Assembly: GCA_001487125.1 (NCBI GenBank)
Contig: LN913013.1
Span: 310,001-374,000 of the forward strand
Length of the DNA: 64,000 nucleotides
Direction: 5' to 3'
Origin: Gabonibacter massiliensis
Lineage (GTDB): Bacteria; Bacteroidota; Bacteroidia; Bacteroidales; Marinifilaceae
The notes under the pieces were generated by a model. It searched no databases, was not told where the DNA came from, and saw only the letters and a program-made list of their open reading frames with translations. The first letter of the stretch is position 1; every line of letters begins with the position of its first letter. Of the stretch, positions 1 through 8,225 are shown one piece after another. The position numbers and the translations under genes were made by a program.

Positions 1-425
1 GTAATATAACCGCCTTTTCTGAAATTAAGAGTCTGACCTGATTTCGGGGATATCGAAGCACCTTCGGTGGCCGTCATATAGGGCACAATCTGATTGAAAT
101 CTATGTCCGGTTCTACAGTAATCTCGATTGTTCCTTTTTCATGATTGAATTTACCTTTTTCTTTACCGATAGTGAATGAAAGGAGTTTAGGGGCATCCGG
201 CGAATTGGGCCCCAGGACGGGTTCTTCTTCGTTTTCGAATTCGTCAACATAGAACAGACTTTCGTCGGTCGTGTCCGTCTGTTGTTTTTTCTGTTTCTCT
301 TCTTGCTGCTTAAGTACTTTCTCTGCTTTCTGCTTGATTTTCTTAAGAAGTCCTTGTCCGTGGGCTAATGTTCCGGGATAGGAGAGAAGAGTCAGTATGA
401 CGACAATAGGTATTGTTTTTTTCAT
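1..425 (-). CDS. Secreted protein with DUF5018-like domain (partial)
   Basis: The reading frame starts at the ATG at 423-425 and runs open off the left edge of the window, so only the first 141 residues are visible. It begins with a signal peptide (MKKTIPIVVILTLLSYPG, cleavage probably after about residue 24), followed by a lysine/glutamine-rich stretch and an acidic linker. From about residue 75 the text 'APKLLSFTIGKEKGKFN' followed by 'IEITVEPDIDF' resembles the beta-sandwich DUF5018-type domains of secreted Bacteroidetes proteins. The family assignment is a resemblance only and the enzymatic or binding role is unknown. A small gene lies 150 bp upstream on the same strand. Confidence 0.6.
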   Translation of the reverse strand, partial: MKKTIPIVVILTLLSYPGTLAHGQGLLKKIKQKAEKVLKQQEEKQKKQQTDTTDESLFYVDEFENEEEPVLGPNSPDAPKLLSFTIGKEKGKFNHEKGTIEITVEPDIDFNQIVPYMTATEGASISPKSGQTLNFRKGGYI

Positions 426-573
426 GACTTCTATAATTTAAAAGTGATACAATGGTAAACCGAGAGTGTCTCCGATCATTTCCCGCTCGCTTTTTGGAGG
501 AGATAAGATTTTTTACATTGTCGGCAAGTTGATTCATAGGAGTTTATTTTAATGGGTTAGTAATTGAAGTGTT

Positions 574-801
574 TCACGATCCGCATTTAAACAGTTTTCG
601 GAGGTAACTCCTGAATCTGTTTCGCTGTTTCTTTTCCGGCAGGGATCTTTTAACCGAATTCGCTGCCGGGCATCTGATTTCTTGTATTTTTTTCATTTTC
701 TCTGCCGTTTCGATACTGCTGAGCTGGTCGTCTATAATTTGTTGTACCTCCTCATAAGTCAGTTTGGGTTTATCGGATTTTTCTTCGTTCATGCTCGACA
801 T
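574..801 (-). CDS. Small hypothetical protein, 75 aa
   Basis: I do not recognise this protein. From the chosen start (MSSMNEEKSDKPKLTYEE) it is acidic and probably helical in the first half, with a 'KLTYEEVQQIIDDQLSSI' segment of coding character, and strongly basic at the C-terminus (KKQRNRFRSYLRKLFK). The open frame extends back to 900, but a promoter-like element TTACTTTG (one mismatch to TAnnTTTG) on the minus strand at 828-835 would fire downstream of that longer start, so 801 is preferred; 792 is a second candidate. There is no signal peptide in the short form. It may be co-transcribed with the secreted protein that follows on the same strand. Confidence 0.5.
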   Translation of the reverse strand: MSSMNEEKSDKPKLTYEEVQQIIDDQLSSIETAEKMKKIQEIRCPAANSVKRSLPEKKQRNRFRSYLRKLFKCGS

Positions 802-1058
802 TTTTGAATAGGTAACTTGACTGTAAACAAAGTAAGGAGATAAAAAAATTACCTGTTTGGATATTTTAGTCAACTTTTTGACCATGTGTAGCATTGTCAA
901 ATGTACGATTTGACGATATGTGTCATGATGAAACGATAAATAACTGATAATAAATAGTATATTCAGTCAAATGCAGATGGGAATAAAAAGAGACGAAATC
1001 TCCGAATCTCTAAATCGTCGAAGTGCGGAATCTTTGAATTCTTAATCGGGAATTGTTT

Positions 1059-3980
1059 TTATTTTCCTCTTTTCCGGTATTGTGACGGTGTCATTTGACA
1101 TGTTTGTTTAAACAGACGCGAAAAATGTGCCACGTCTGCAAAGCCGCATTTAACGGCAATCTCTCCGATAGGCGTTTCTTCATCCGAGGTTAACAGACGT
1201 TTGGCTTTTCCCATTCGGATTTGAAGGATATAGGCTGCCGTGCTGTAACCGGTGATGGAAAGAATTTTACGGTTCAGTTGGGAACGACTCATAAACATCT
1301 TGCCTGAAATGGTCTCTCCGTCGAATTCACCGGTGTTCATTTGTACATAGATGATATTGATTAGTTTATTCAAAAACTCCTGTTCGGCCGGTACCAGTTT
1401 GATCGTTTGTTCCATTCCCTGATTCAAGGCAAGCGAGTATTTCTCTCGCAACAGGCGGCGTTGTTCGAGTAATTTTTCCACTCTTATGTTTAATTCGTCC
1501 GAATTGAAAGGTTTATAGAGGTATGCATCGGCACCGGCTTGCAATCCTTCGATACGATTATGCTCTTCGCATTTGGCAGAGATGATGATGATAGGAATAT
1601 GGTTCGATATTTCCGATGTTCGAATTTGACGGCATAGCTCATAACCGTCCATTCCCGGCATCATTAAATCGGTAATGAGCAGGTCGGGCATCAGCTCCAT
1701 GACTTTTTCCAGTCCTTCATCACCGTTACGGGCATATTGTACGCGATAACGGGCTTTCAGTTGAGAACCGATATAATGGGATACGTCGGTATTGTCTTCT
1801 ACGATCAACAGGGTCGGACGCGTATCATTCGTTTGTTCCTTATCGGGTAAGCTCATCTCTTCCGGCAGCACCTCCGCGGTTATGGATTCTATCCGGAAAT
1901 CCGGCGTCCATTCTTCCAATGGCTCTTCACTATCGTGTTGTATCGGTAGCGTTACGGTAAATACGGAACCTTTACCCGGTGCGCTTTGGACTTTTATCTC
2001 TCCCCCGATACTCTCGATGATCTGGTAAACCAGCGATAGCCCTATGCCTGTTCCGACACCCGTTTGACTGTTTTCGCCCTGATAAAAAGCTTCAAAGATA
2101 TGAGGTAGGTCCTCTTTGGCTATGCCCCTTCCCGTATCCATGATACGGATCAGGAGATGTTTTTCTTTTTGTTTGGAGGTAATGAATATTTTCCCGTTTT
2201 CGGGAGTGAACTTCAATGCATTGGAGATGAGATTGCGTACGATCTTTCGCAGGTAATCGGGAGCGAAGTCCATGATAACGCTTGTTTCGGCAGGCACGAA
2301 ACAGAGTTCGATGTGTTTTTGACGGGCAAGCGCTTGATAACTCTCTACCATCATGCGCAGGTACACAATTACATCTCCCGTGCGCCAATCCGGTTTTCCT
2401 ACCGCGGATTTTATTTTTGAGATGTCTAACAGCTGATTGATTAATCCCAATAGATTATCTCCTTGTCTTACAATCATCGTTCCTAAAGATTCGAGGCTTT
2501 CTCCTTTTTCCGGTTTACCCGCTTGTATTTGTTTGCCTATCCCGAGAATAACGGTAAGCGGAGTTCGGAATTCATGGGTGATATGGGTAAAAAATTGGGT
2601 GCGCACCTTTTCCATCTGTTGCATCATCCGTTGATTGCGGGAACGCATTTTCAGGGCATACCATAAAAATACCATTACGGCAATAGCTAATAACAAAACG
2701 GATAAGCAGGCAATGATAACGATATTTTTAAGTCTTTGCCGGGTTTCGTAGTTTTGTCGCACCAGCTCCATCTCCCGTTGGCTTTTCTCCCGTTCGTATT
2801 TCACGCGGACGTTCTGCATGTGATTGATGTTTTTGGTGTTGCTGACGCTATCGGCGTACGCGATACTTTGTAGATAGTAATCTAACGCTTTTCGGCAATC
2901 CCCTTGTTTTTCGTACCAGAGGTGGTATAAATTATATACCGATGCCAAATGCTCCAACGAGTGAATCCCTTCTGCCGTGTGTTTTGCCTGTTGCAGGTAT
3001 TGCCGTGCTGCCGGAAGGTCGCCTTTGGATATATTGACTCTTGCCAAAGCAAGGCAGGATTCCAACCAATGCCAACGATCGCTGCTTTTCTCCATCAGGT
3101 CGTAGGCTACGCGGTATTCTTCAAGCGCTTTATCCCATTTCTTTACTTGTTCGTAAAGTCTTCCGAAATGGGTATGACATAACGAAATGCCCAGGTCGGA
3201 TTTTGCCTGACGGTTAAATTCCAATGAATGACGGTAATACATCCATGCCGAATCGATCAGGTTGCGGGATTCGAATATAGCGCCCAAATTGGCGTAGTTG
3301 ATAGCTTGTCCCAAAGGGCTGTTTAACTCCCGTTCCCCGGCAAGGGCTGCTCTAAAGACCGTATCGGCCTCTTCTTTGTTATTTAGTGTCAAATGTACGT
3401 TCCCGATACCGTTCAGGGAGACCACCCGGTTTTTTTGGGACGTATAGCTTTTCTTATCGCTGTATTGTTCACAGTAGGCTAAAGCCTGATAATGGTAAGA
3501 GGATGCTTCGTCGAGAATCCCGAGACGGCGGAAATTGGTACCTATATTATTCAGTGCCTGTATGATTTCCAATGTATCGTGAAGTTCGACGGCGGTGTTT
3601 AACCCTTTCCGGTGTTGTTCTATGGCTTCCGTGAAACGGCTTGTTTCCCGGTAGCGTTTGCCGAGTTCTTTGCAGGTATAAATAATGCCTATTTTATCGT
3701 TGGCTGCGGAAAAATGTTGCAACAGGCTTTCCAACGAATCCAAGGAGCGGTTTGCCCGTACGGTACTATCGATGGACCGCCGCTCTTTTGTCGTGTAGAC
3801 ATGGTCTCTTGCCGGGTTACATGCTACTAACGTTAATGAAAGGAGAAACAGGCCGTATGATCTTATTTTATTGAATAGTTTAAAAAAGTTTACGGTCGGA
3901 TAGCTGGCAATGTATACTCTTTTATTATCCGTGTTTATCGTTGAAGTAAAGACTTGTTCCAGTAGTAAATGATTCTGCAT
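1059..3980 (-). CDS. Hybrid two-component sensor/regulator with TPR input and AraC output
   Basis: This single polypeptide of 973 residues combines sensor kinase and response regulator. Order: lipobox-like LTLVAC with Cys54; TPR repeats from about 70 to 400 in the periplasmic part; one membrane helix at about 420-443; HisKA with the phospho-acceptor in 'THEFRTPLTVI'; HATPase with N box 'NLISNALKFTPENG' and G boxes 'DTGRGIA' and 'GTGIGLSLVY'; a receiver with 'VEDN', phospho-Asp in 'LLITDLMMPGMDGYE' and 'KPF'; and an AraC-type helix-turn-helix at the end. Most Bacteroidetes hybrid regulators carry Reg_prop propellers as sensor, so the TPR input is the less common form. The start is supported by a perfect TATCTTTGC element at 3999-4007, only about 12 bp before the expected transcript start. 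That leaves an unusually long 53-residue leader before the lipobox. No obvious target operon is adjacent. Confidence 0.9.
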   Translation of the reverse strand: MQNHLLLEQVFTSTINTDNKRVYIASYPTVNFFKLFNKIRSYGLFLLSLTLVACNPARDHVYTTKERRSIDSTVRANRSLDSLESLLQHFSAANDKIGIIYTCKELGKRYRETSRFTEAIEQHRKGLNTAVELHDTLEIIQALNNIGTNFRRLGILDEASSYHYQALAYCEQYSDKKSYTSQKNRVVSLNGIGNVHLTLNNKEEADTVFRAALAGERELNSPLGQAINYANLGAIFESRNLIDSAWMYYRHSLEFNRQAKSDLGISLCHTHFGRLYEQVKKWDKALEEYRVAYDLMEKSSDRWHWLESCLALARVNISKGDLPAARQYLQQAKHTAEGIHSLEHLASVYNLYHLWYEKQGDCRKALDYYLQSIAYADSVSNTKNINHMQNVRVKYEREKSQREMELVRQNYETRQRLKNIVIIACLSVLLLAIAVMVFLWYALKMRSRNQRMMQQMEKVRTQFFTHITHEFRTPLTVILGIGKQIQAGKPEKGESLESLGTMIVRQGDNLLGLINQLLDISKIKSAVGKPDWRTGDVIVYLRMMVESYQALARQKHIELCFVPAETSVIMDFAPDYLRKIVRNLISNALKFTPENGKIFITSKQKEKHLLIRIMDTGRGIAKEDLPHIFEAFYQGENSQTGVGTGIGLSLVYQIIESIGGEIKVQSAPGKGSVFTVTLPIQHDSEEPLEEWTPDFRIESITAEVLPEEMSLPDKEQTNDTRPTLLIVEDNTDVSHYIGSQLKARYRVQYARNGDEGLEKVMELMPDLLITDLMMPGMDGYELCRQIRTSEISNHIPIIIISAKCEEHNRIEGLQAGADAYLYKPFNSDELNIRVEKLLEQRRLLREKYSLALNQGMEQTIKLVPAEQEFLNKLINIIYVQMNTGEFDGETISGKMFMSRSQLNRKILSITGYSTAAYILQIRMGKAKRLLTSDEETPIGEIAVKCGFADVAHFSRLFKQTCQMTPSQYRKRGK

Positions 3981-4291
3981 ATCCTTTCACATCTTCTTGC
4001 AAAGATAACTTTTTCTGTGAATAATAGAGTAAAAACAGGTAAAAGTTGTAATAAAAGATCTTATATTATAAACATAAAAGGAGATGTCGTTTTTTGTTTA
4101 TTCACGGTATTCATTCTGGTGATAAAGAATATCGTCAACGGACTGAATCGTCCGCTGGTAAGACTAAAGGATAATTCGAAATAAGGTATTGTGAAAACGG
4201 TTGTATTCGTTCATGCCTTGCTATCGTTTAAGGATAAGATTCGGAGATGATCGGTAGAGGAAATTCGGTCTTTAACCGGATCCTTTTGGTT
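3981..4291. other. Intergenic stretch without a recognised gene
   Basis: Apart from the promoter element at 3999-4007, this 311-bp AT-rich interval shows nothing I can support. A 71-residue open frame on the plus strand starts inside the neighbouring gene region, has no recognisable motif and no promoter, and is treated as chance. Confidence 0.5.
3999..4007 (-). promoter_or_regulatory. -7 element of the hybrid regulator gene
   Basis: The minus strand reads TATCTTTGC, a full match to the Bacteroidetes TAnnTTTGC element. It lies 18 bp upstream of the ATG at 3980. No convincing TTG was seen at the -33 distance. Confidence 0.6.
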
Positions 4292-5101
4292 TTATTTGAC
4301 AACATTGATGCTTTCTTTTAAGGTAGGTGTCGGTCTACGTTTGATGTACAGTAATTTTTCCATATCGGGAAATAGGGATGTATCCTTTAATTCAAACATT
4401 AGCCATTTCCCGTCATGGTACGTTTTAGTTTCCTCGTATACTTTTCGTACTTCTGTTGAATAGGATTCTTTATCAAATTCAAATTTAGTCCGTTCTTCTT
4501 TGCCTAAAATGATCATAAAACCCAAGTTGTTTTCTTTGGCATATAAAGCACATAACGTTTTTCCGCCTTTGCGGTATTTGCATTCGTATTTCCAGGCTTT
4601 GCCCCCGTGATTCCATCGTTTTTCCATCTCGTATTTCTGTTCGATTAACCGGCAAAGATCCGTCCAGACCCGGTGTAAGGGTTCTCCTATCATGCGGAGC
4701 AACTCTTCCGAAGCGGGTGGCTGGAAGGTTCTCATTCTATCTCGTTTTAATTGTTTACAATAAATACAATCGTCATAATGTACCGTTTTCAATTTGCCGC
4801 AATCGGGACAGGTATGTAGGTAGGCTTGCCGGCTAAGAAAAGCTTCTTCTCCGTATTCCCGGATATAAGTAAGATTATCAAGCATGCCCATGCCATATTT
4901 CGTGTGGTATCTTGTGTCGAGCGTTTGTAGGCGTTTACACGGAAAACGGGTACATTCGAAACAATAAGATTGTCTCTTGTCACAGTTTCGAATGACACAA
5001 TTCGTACTTCTGTTCCTGCATCCCGGACATTTTTTTTTATCGTTTTGATAGGAATGGCATAATTCGCAATCCATACCGCAAGGGGCAATTGTCTCTTTCA
5101 T
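4292..5101 (-). CDS. DUF3795-DUF3788 fusion protein
   Basis: The 269-residue protein has two parts. The first 115 residues or so are cysteine-rich with paired cysteines (CGMDCELC, CPGCRNRSTNC, CFECTRFPC, CPDCG, CIYC), the pattern of DUF3795, probably binding zinc or another metal. The rest, from about 125, matches the DUF3788 pattern (EPLHRVWTDLCRLIEQKY, 'WNHGGKAWKYECKYRKGGKT', 'LGFMIILGKEE'). Both domains are of unknown function; fusion of the two is seen in Bacteroidetes and Clostridia. The start is the ATG directly before KETIAPCG, a typical DUF3795 opening. It stands alone: no operon partner within 100 bp. A second, shorter DUF3795 protein occurs at 10345-10698. Confidence 0.8.
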   Translation of the reverse strand: MKETIAPCGMDCELCHSYQNDKKKCPGCRNRSTNCVIRNCDKRQSYCFECTRFPCKRLQTLDTRYHTKYGMGMLDNLTYIREYGEEAFLSRQAYLHTCPDCGKLKTVHYDDCIYCKQLKRDRMRTFQPPASEELLRMIGEPLHRVWTDLCRLIEQKYEMEKRWNHGGKAWKYECKYRKGGKTLCALYAKENNLGFMIILGKEERTKFEFDKESYSTEVRKVYEETKTYHDGKWLMFELKDTSLFPDMEKLLYIKRRPTPTLKESINVVK

Positions 5102-5230
5102 TATCGTATTTAGTATTATATTATGCGTTATGGAACGTTACTGCTCCGATCGTGTCGGTATAGGCTGTCTTTATCAGGTGTATGAAATAGGCTAAAATGT
5201 TATTGACGAATATTTGTGCTTTTCTCATGA

Positions 5231-5347
5231 TTATATGATTCTTTTAACGACAGCGGTTATCTCTGATCCTAATGCGGCAGCTGTTTTACATAAAGTTGCG
5301 GGCGACAGGCTGCCTTTACCTCGTTCGATGCTCACGATGGTACGGAG
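5231..5347 (-). pseudogene. Relic of an XRE-family (Cro/C1) regulator
   Basis: On the minus strand, a frame ending in TAA at 5231-5233 encodes 'LRTIVSIERGKGSLSPATL' followed by 'CKTAAALGSEITAVVKRII'. This matches the recognition helix and following helices of Cro/C1-type helix-turn-helix proteins (compare the common pattern RxTIxxIERGxxxPSLxTLxKIAxALG). The first half of the domain is missing: upstream the frame hits a stop within about 40 bp and there is no start codon. I read this as the 3' remnant of a degraded regulator gene. The AT-rich sequence beyond 5350 carries no further match. Confidence 0.65.
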
Positions 5348-5492
5348 ACTATAAATTTTTATATATCCATAGTGTTATATATTATCTATTTTATGTGAAG
5401 ATACGAAAATCGTATTTGAAAACAAACAAAATACGTAATATATTACCTATTTTATTTGCGATGGTTAAAAAGAAATATTTTCGATAAATCTC

Positions 5493-5525
5493 TTGACTCG
5501 TACCTTAGGGGAGGACTTATCTTTG
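5493..5525 (+). promoter_or_regulatory. MerR-type promoter/operator
   Basis: The plus strand reads TTGACTCGTACC, then TTAGGGGAGGACTTATCTTTG. It combines a TTG at 5493-5495 with a perfect -7 TATCTTTG at 5518-5525 separated by 22 bp. The ACTC...GGGGAG...ACTT arrangement within the spacer resembles the dyad of MerR-controlled promoters (TTGACTC-N-GGAG-ACT), which have overlong spacers. It immediately precedes a MerR-family gene, so autoregulation is the natural reading. Confidence 0.55.
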
Positions 5526-5551
5526 TGTTGTAAACAAATGCGCGGGAGTTT

Positions 5552-5899
5552 ATGAAAAGTAAAATGAGGTTTAAAATCGGAGAGTTTTCCAAATTGTGCC
5601 AGGTCACGGTCAAAACGCTTCGTCACTACGAGGAAATAGGATTACTTATCCCTTTCGAAGTGGATGAGTGGACAGGTTATCGTTACTATGATATTGGTCA
5701 GCTCAGGCAAATGACAAGAATCGTTTATCTTAAACGATTGGGATTTAGTCTTGAAGAGATTGCCGAGCTGTATGCCTATGCCGAGGCGAATGGTTATGAG
5801 GTTAGCGGAAGACCTCGTTTTTGTTACATGGACGGTATTTGGAACAAAGTGTCGGTGGACGAGTGGCTGACGGAGATCCAGTTACCCGTGAATCGATAG
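5552..5899 (+). CDS. MerR-family regulator with large internal deletion
   Basis: At 115 residues this is far shorter than a MerR-GyrI-like regulator (about 270). Residues 6-75 are a complete MerR DNA-binding domain (FKIGEFSKLCQVTVKTLRHY, 'GYRYYDIGQLRQM', 'IVYLKRLGFSLEEIAEL'). Immediately afterwards, residues 80-113 correspond to the very end of the GyrI-like effector-binding domain (YEVSGRPRFCYMDGIWNK, VDEWLTEIQLPV). The coiled-coil linker and most of the effector domain are missing, yet the frame is kept. A TATGCC-TATGCC direct repeat sits at the junction (around 5769-5780), which could have mediated the deletion. The product may still bind DNA but is unlikely to sense a ligand in the usual way. 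A MerR-like promoter precedes it. Confidence 0.75.
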   Translation: MKSKMRFKIGEFSKLCQVTVKTLRHYEEIGLLIPFEVDEWTGYRYYDIGQLRQMTRIVYLKRLGFSLEEIAELYAYAEANGYEVSGRPRFCYMDGIWNKVSVDEWLTEIQLPVNR

Positions 5900-5913
5900 T
5901 TGCAAGGGAAAAG

Positions 5914-5951
5914 ATCACTCGTAAAAAACAGTAGAGATTTTTACGAGTGAT
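5914..5951. terminator. Bidirectional hairpin terminator
   Basis: Perfect 14-bp inverted repeat ATCACTCGTAAAAA (5914-5927) and TTTTTACGAGTGAT (5938-5951) with a 10-nt loop. It sits between the convergent MerR-type gene and the helicase gene, so it can serve both strands. Confidence 0.7.
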
Positions 5952-6014
5952 TATCCGTTCTGCGACTTTTTTCTTTTAAGCGTAGAGAAATACCGTGATT
6001 ATATTCAGGTCTTA

Positions 6015-8090
6015 TTATAGCTTCGGGGAAGCAGGAATGAGTTCACTCTGTTTTCCGCAGTAAGTAAGTGATAATTTATGCATCGCTCTCGTTACGGCCA
6101 CGTAAAGCATATTTCTTTCTATTTCCGAGTGATAATTCACACGGTCCGCCTGAGGAACGATGACCTCGTCGAATTCCAGTCCTTTCGCCATATGAGCCGA
6201 AGTAACGATTATACCTTTCACGAAAGCTGGACTTTGATTGGATAGAAAGTAAATTTCACCGGTATGGGGCTGGAGGTTTTCCATCATCTCTTTTGCCTGT
6301 AATTCCGTTTTACAGATAATACCGAGTGATTTATACCCGGATATTCTAAAAGAGGAGATCAAATCGATTATGCCGGAAATTTGATCTTCCATATTTTGAA
6401 ATTGAAGGACATCAGGTTGTTTTCCGTGTCGTTCGACGGGCTGTAATTCTCCATTCGTTTGAATTTTCTGGGCAAAATTCGTGATTTCAAAAGTCGATCG
6501 GTAGCTTTTGCAGAGTTTCATGACTTCTCCTTTCGCAAATGCCTTCATGATCGTGTCGGCAGTGGACGAACCGTAAGGATTGACGGATTGATTCGCATCT
6601 CCCAGAATAGTTTTCCGGCAGGGGTAGAGCTTTTGGATGACCCTGTATTGTATCGGGGTATAATCTTGCATTTCATCGATTAAAAGATGTTTGACCCTGT
6701 ACCGAGGGGTATTTCCGGACAAGGCGATGTGCAAATAGGCCAAAGGAGCTAAATCCGTATATTCTAATTGGCGGTTTTTACCTGCCTTTAACATTTCCGG
6801 CTTCCCGATCCATTTGAAAAAGTCCTTATAAACTTGGAGGTCGTTGTTTCCGGCAAACATCTTCTTTATCTCCTTTTTTAATCGGTTTTTCTCGGCGGCG
6901 GCAATTTTGAAGTTGTATTGGAGGTACATTCTTTCTATTATATAATCGGTCATGGCTTCGAAACGCTGGCGTATGGGGGAACGGTTGAAACGTTTGAATT
7001 GTTCTTCGATAAATTCGGCAGGAACCGTGATCTGTTCGGTTAGCTTGACCTCTTTTGCTTGAAAATAGCGATTTTCCAGGTAAAGAATAAACCGATCGAG
7101 TTGCGCGATAAAATCGAACGAGGCTTTGTAGCGTATCCGTTCGATAAAATCCTGATCTGCCCCCTCGAGTAGTTCTGTTATCTGTTCAAAGTAATTTTGG
7201 TATTTGTATTTGTTATCCAGCACGCTGGAAAGGATCTGTTCCATGCCGATTTCAGGTACGTTCTCTTCTCCGAGTTCGGGTAGTACGTTGGAGATGTAAT
7301 CGGCAAAAACCTTGTTTGGCGAGATGATCAGTATCTCTTTGGACGAGATGTTTCCTTTCAGGGTGTAAAGCAAATAAGCGATACGATGCAATGCAATAGA
7401 TGTTTTACCCGATCCGGCGACTCCCTGAATGATAAGTACATCCGCCTCGTTGTTGCGGATAATCCGGTTTTGCTCCCGCTGGATGGTCGTAACGATATGC
7501 TTCATTTTGTCGTCGGCATTGGCACTTAGTTCTCGTTGTAAAATATCATCATGAACAGTCAGGGAACTTTCGATCATATATTCCATCCTGCCGTTTCGTA
7601 CACGGTATTGACGTTTTAGTGAGATATCTCCGCTTACTTTACCGGCAGGAGAGGAATAAACGGCTTTTCCTAACTCGTGATCGTAAAATAGGCTTGCAAT
7701 AGGAGCTCTCCAATCGTAGATTAAGTTCATTTTTTTATCGGGATCGTAGAATGTGTGTATTCCGATGTAAATGGGGGTAATTCTATTACCGTCCTTATTT
7801 TCTGTAAAGTCTATTCGTCCGAAATAAGGGGTATCCAGCATTTTAGCCAATCGTTTGCGTTTGTCAATAATGCTTTCTCCCAAAGCAAAATGATTTAGAA
7901 TACTTTCTCTCATGGAACGAATCTCGTGTGGATCGATATCTTTATTGGACCACAGGTACTCCTTGTATTCCTGTAACGTATCAACCTGTTCTTTAACCGA
8001 TCTGTCCGTATTATTTATCATGGCCGCTATAAGGCCTATGATCTGTTGTAAATACTTTTTTTCCTGTTCTTCTGTTTTATTGAATACCAT
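6015..8090 (-). CDS. HelD-like UvrD/Rep superfamily 1 helicase
   Basis: The 691-residue protein is a superfamily 1 NTPase of the HelD (RNA polymerase recycling) group. The N-terminal 200 residues contain the HelD-type opening and the motif 'YIGIHTFYDPD' with 'LIYDWRAPIASLFYDHELG'. Walker A is at about residue 225 (GVAGSGKTSIALHRIAYLLY); Walker B is 'HLLIDEMQDYTPIQYRV'; helicase motif III-like 'TILGDANQSVNPYG' and motif VI-like 'LYVAVTRAMHKLSLTYCG' follow. HelD proteins bind RNA polymerase and release stalled complexes; some act on UvrD-like substrates, and this one was not tested. The gene is monocistronic, with a -7 element TAACTTTG at 8131-8138, and shares a bidirectional terminator with the convergent MerR-like gene. 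Confidence 0.85.
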   Translation of the reverse strand: MVFNKTEEQEKKYLQQIIGLIAAMINNTDRSVKEQVDTLQEYKEYLWSNKDIDPHEIRSMRESILNHFALGESIIDKRKRLAKMLDTPYFGRIDFTENKDGNRITPIYIGIHTFYDPDKKMNLIYDWRAPIASLFYDHELGKAVYSSPAGKVSGDISLKRQYRVRNGRMEYMIESSLTVHDDILQRELSANADDKMKHIVTTIQREQNRIIRNNEADVLIIQGVAGSGKTSIALHRIAYLLYTLKGNISSKEILIISPNKVFADYISNVLPELGEENVPEIGMEQILSSVLDNKYKYQNYFEQITELLEGADQDFIERIRYKASFDFIAQLDRFILYLENRYFQAKEVKLTEQITVPAEFIEEQFKRFNRSPIRQRFEAMTDYIIERMYLQYNFKIAAAEKNRLKKEIKKMFAGNNDLQVYKDFFKWIGKPEMLKAGKNRQLEYTDLAPLAYLHIALSGNTPRYRVKHLLIDEMQDYTPIQYRVIQKLYPCRKTILGDANQSVNPYGSSTADTIMKAFAKGEVMKLCKSYRSTFEITNFAQKIQTNGELQPVERHGKQPDVLQFQNMEDQISGIIDLISSFRISGYKSLGIICKTELQAKEMMENLQPHTGEIYFLSNQSPAFVKGIIVTSAHMAKGLEFDEVIVPQADRVNYHSEIERNMLYVAVTRAMHKLSLTYCGKQSELIPASPKL

Positions 8091-8130
8091 AAAGTTTTTA
8101 CTATTGTATTGAAATGTTTTGAAAGGGAGA

Positions 8131-8138
8131 CAAAGTTA
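8131..8138 (-). promoter_or_regulatory. -7 element of the helicase gene
   Basis: Minus strand TAACTTTG, a full match to TAnnTTTG, 41 bp upstream of the helicase start. Confidence 0.5.
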
Positions 8139-8195
8139 GTTCGGTCCGATCGGGTATTAAATAGTTATTTATAGCTATATTTTGGCTCTTTTTTC

Positions 8196-8203
8196 TATTT
8201 TTG
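8196..8203 (+). promoter_or_regulatory. -7 element of the nucleotidyltransferase-like gene
   Basis: Plus strand TATTTTTG, a full match to TAnnTTTG, 22 bp upstream of the ATG at 8226. Confidence 0.5.
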
Positions 8204-8225
8204 TCACTCGTTCGAATAAAGAAAG

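Noticed and set aside
343-537. 64-residue minus-strand open frame
   Set aside because: It overlaps the start of the secreted protein gene by over 80 bp and has no family match; the only part of interest is the shifted reading reported as a low-interest finding.
5272-5487. 71-residue plus-strand frame in the intergenic region before merR
   Set aside because: It is antisense to the XRE relic at its start and then runs through very AT-rich text without motif.
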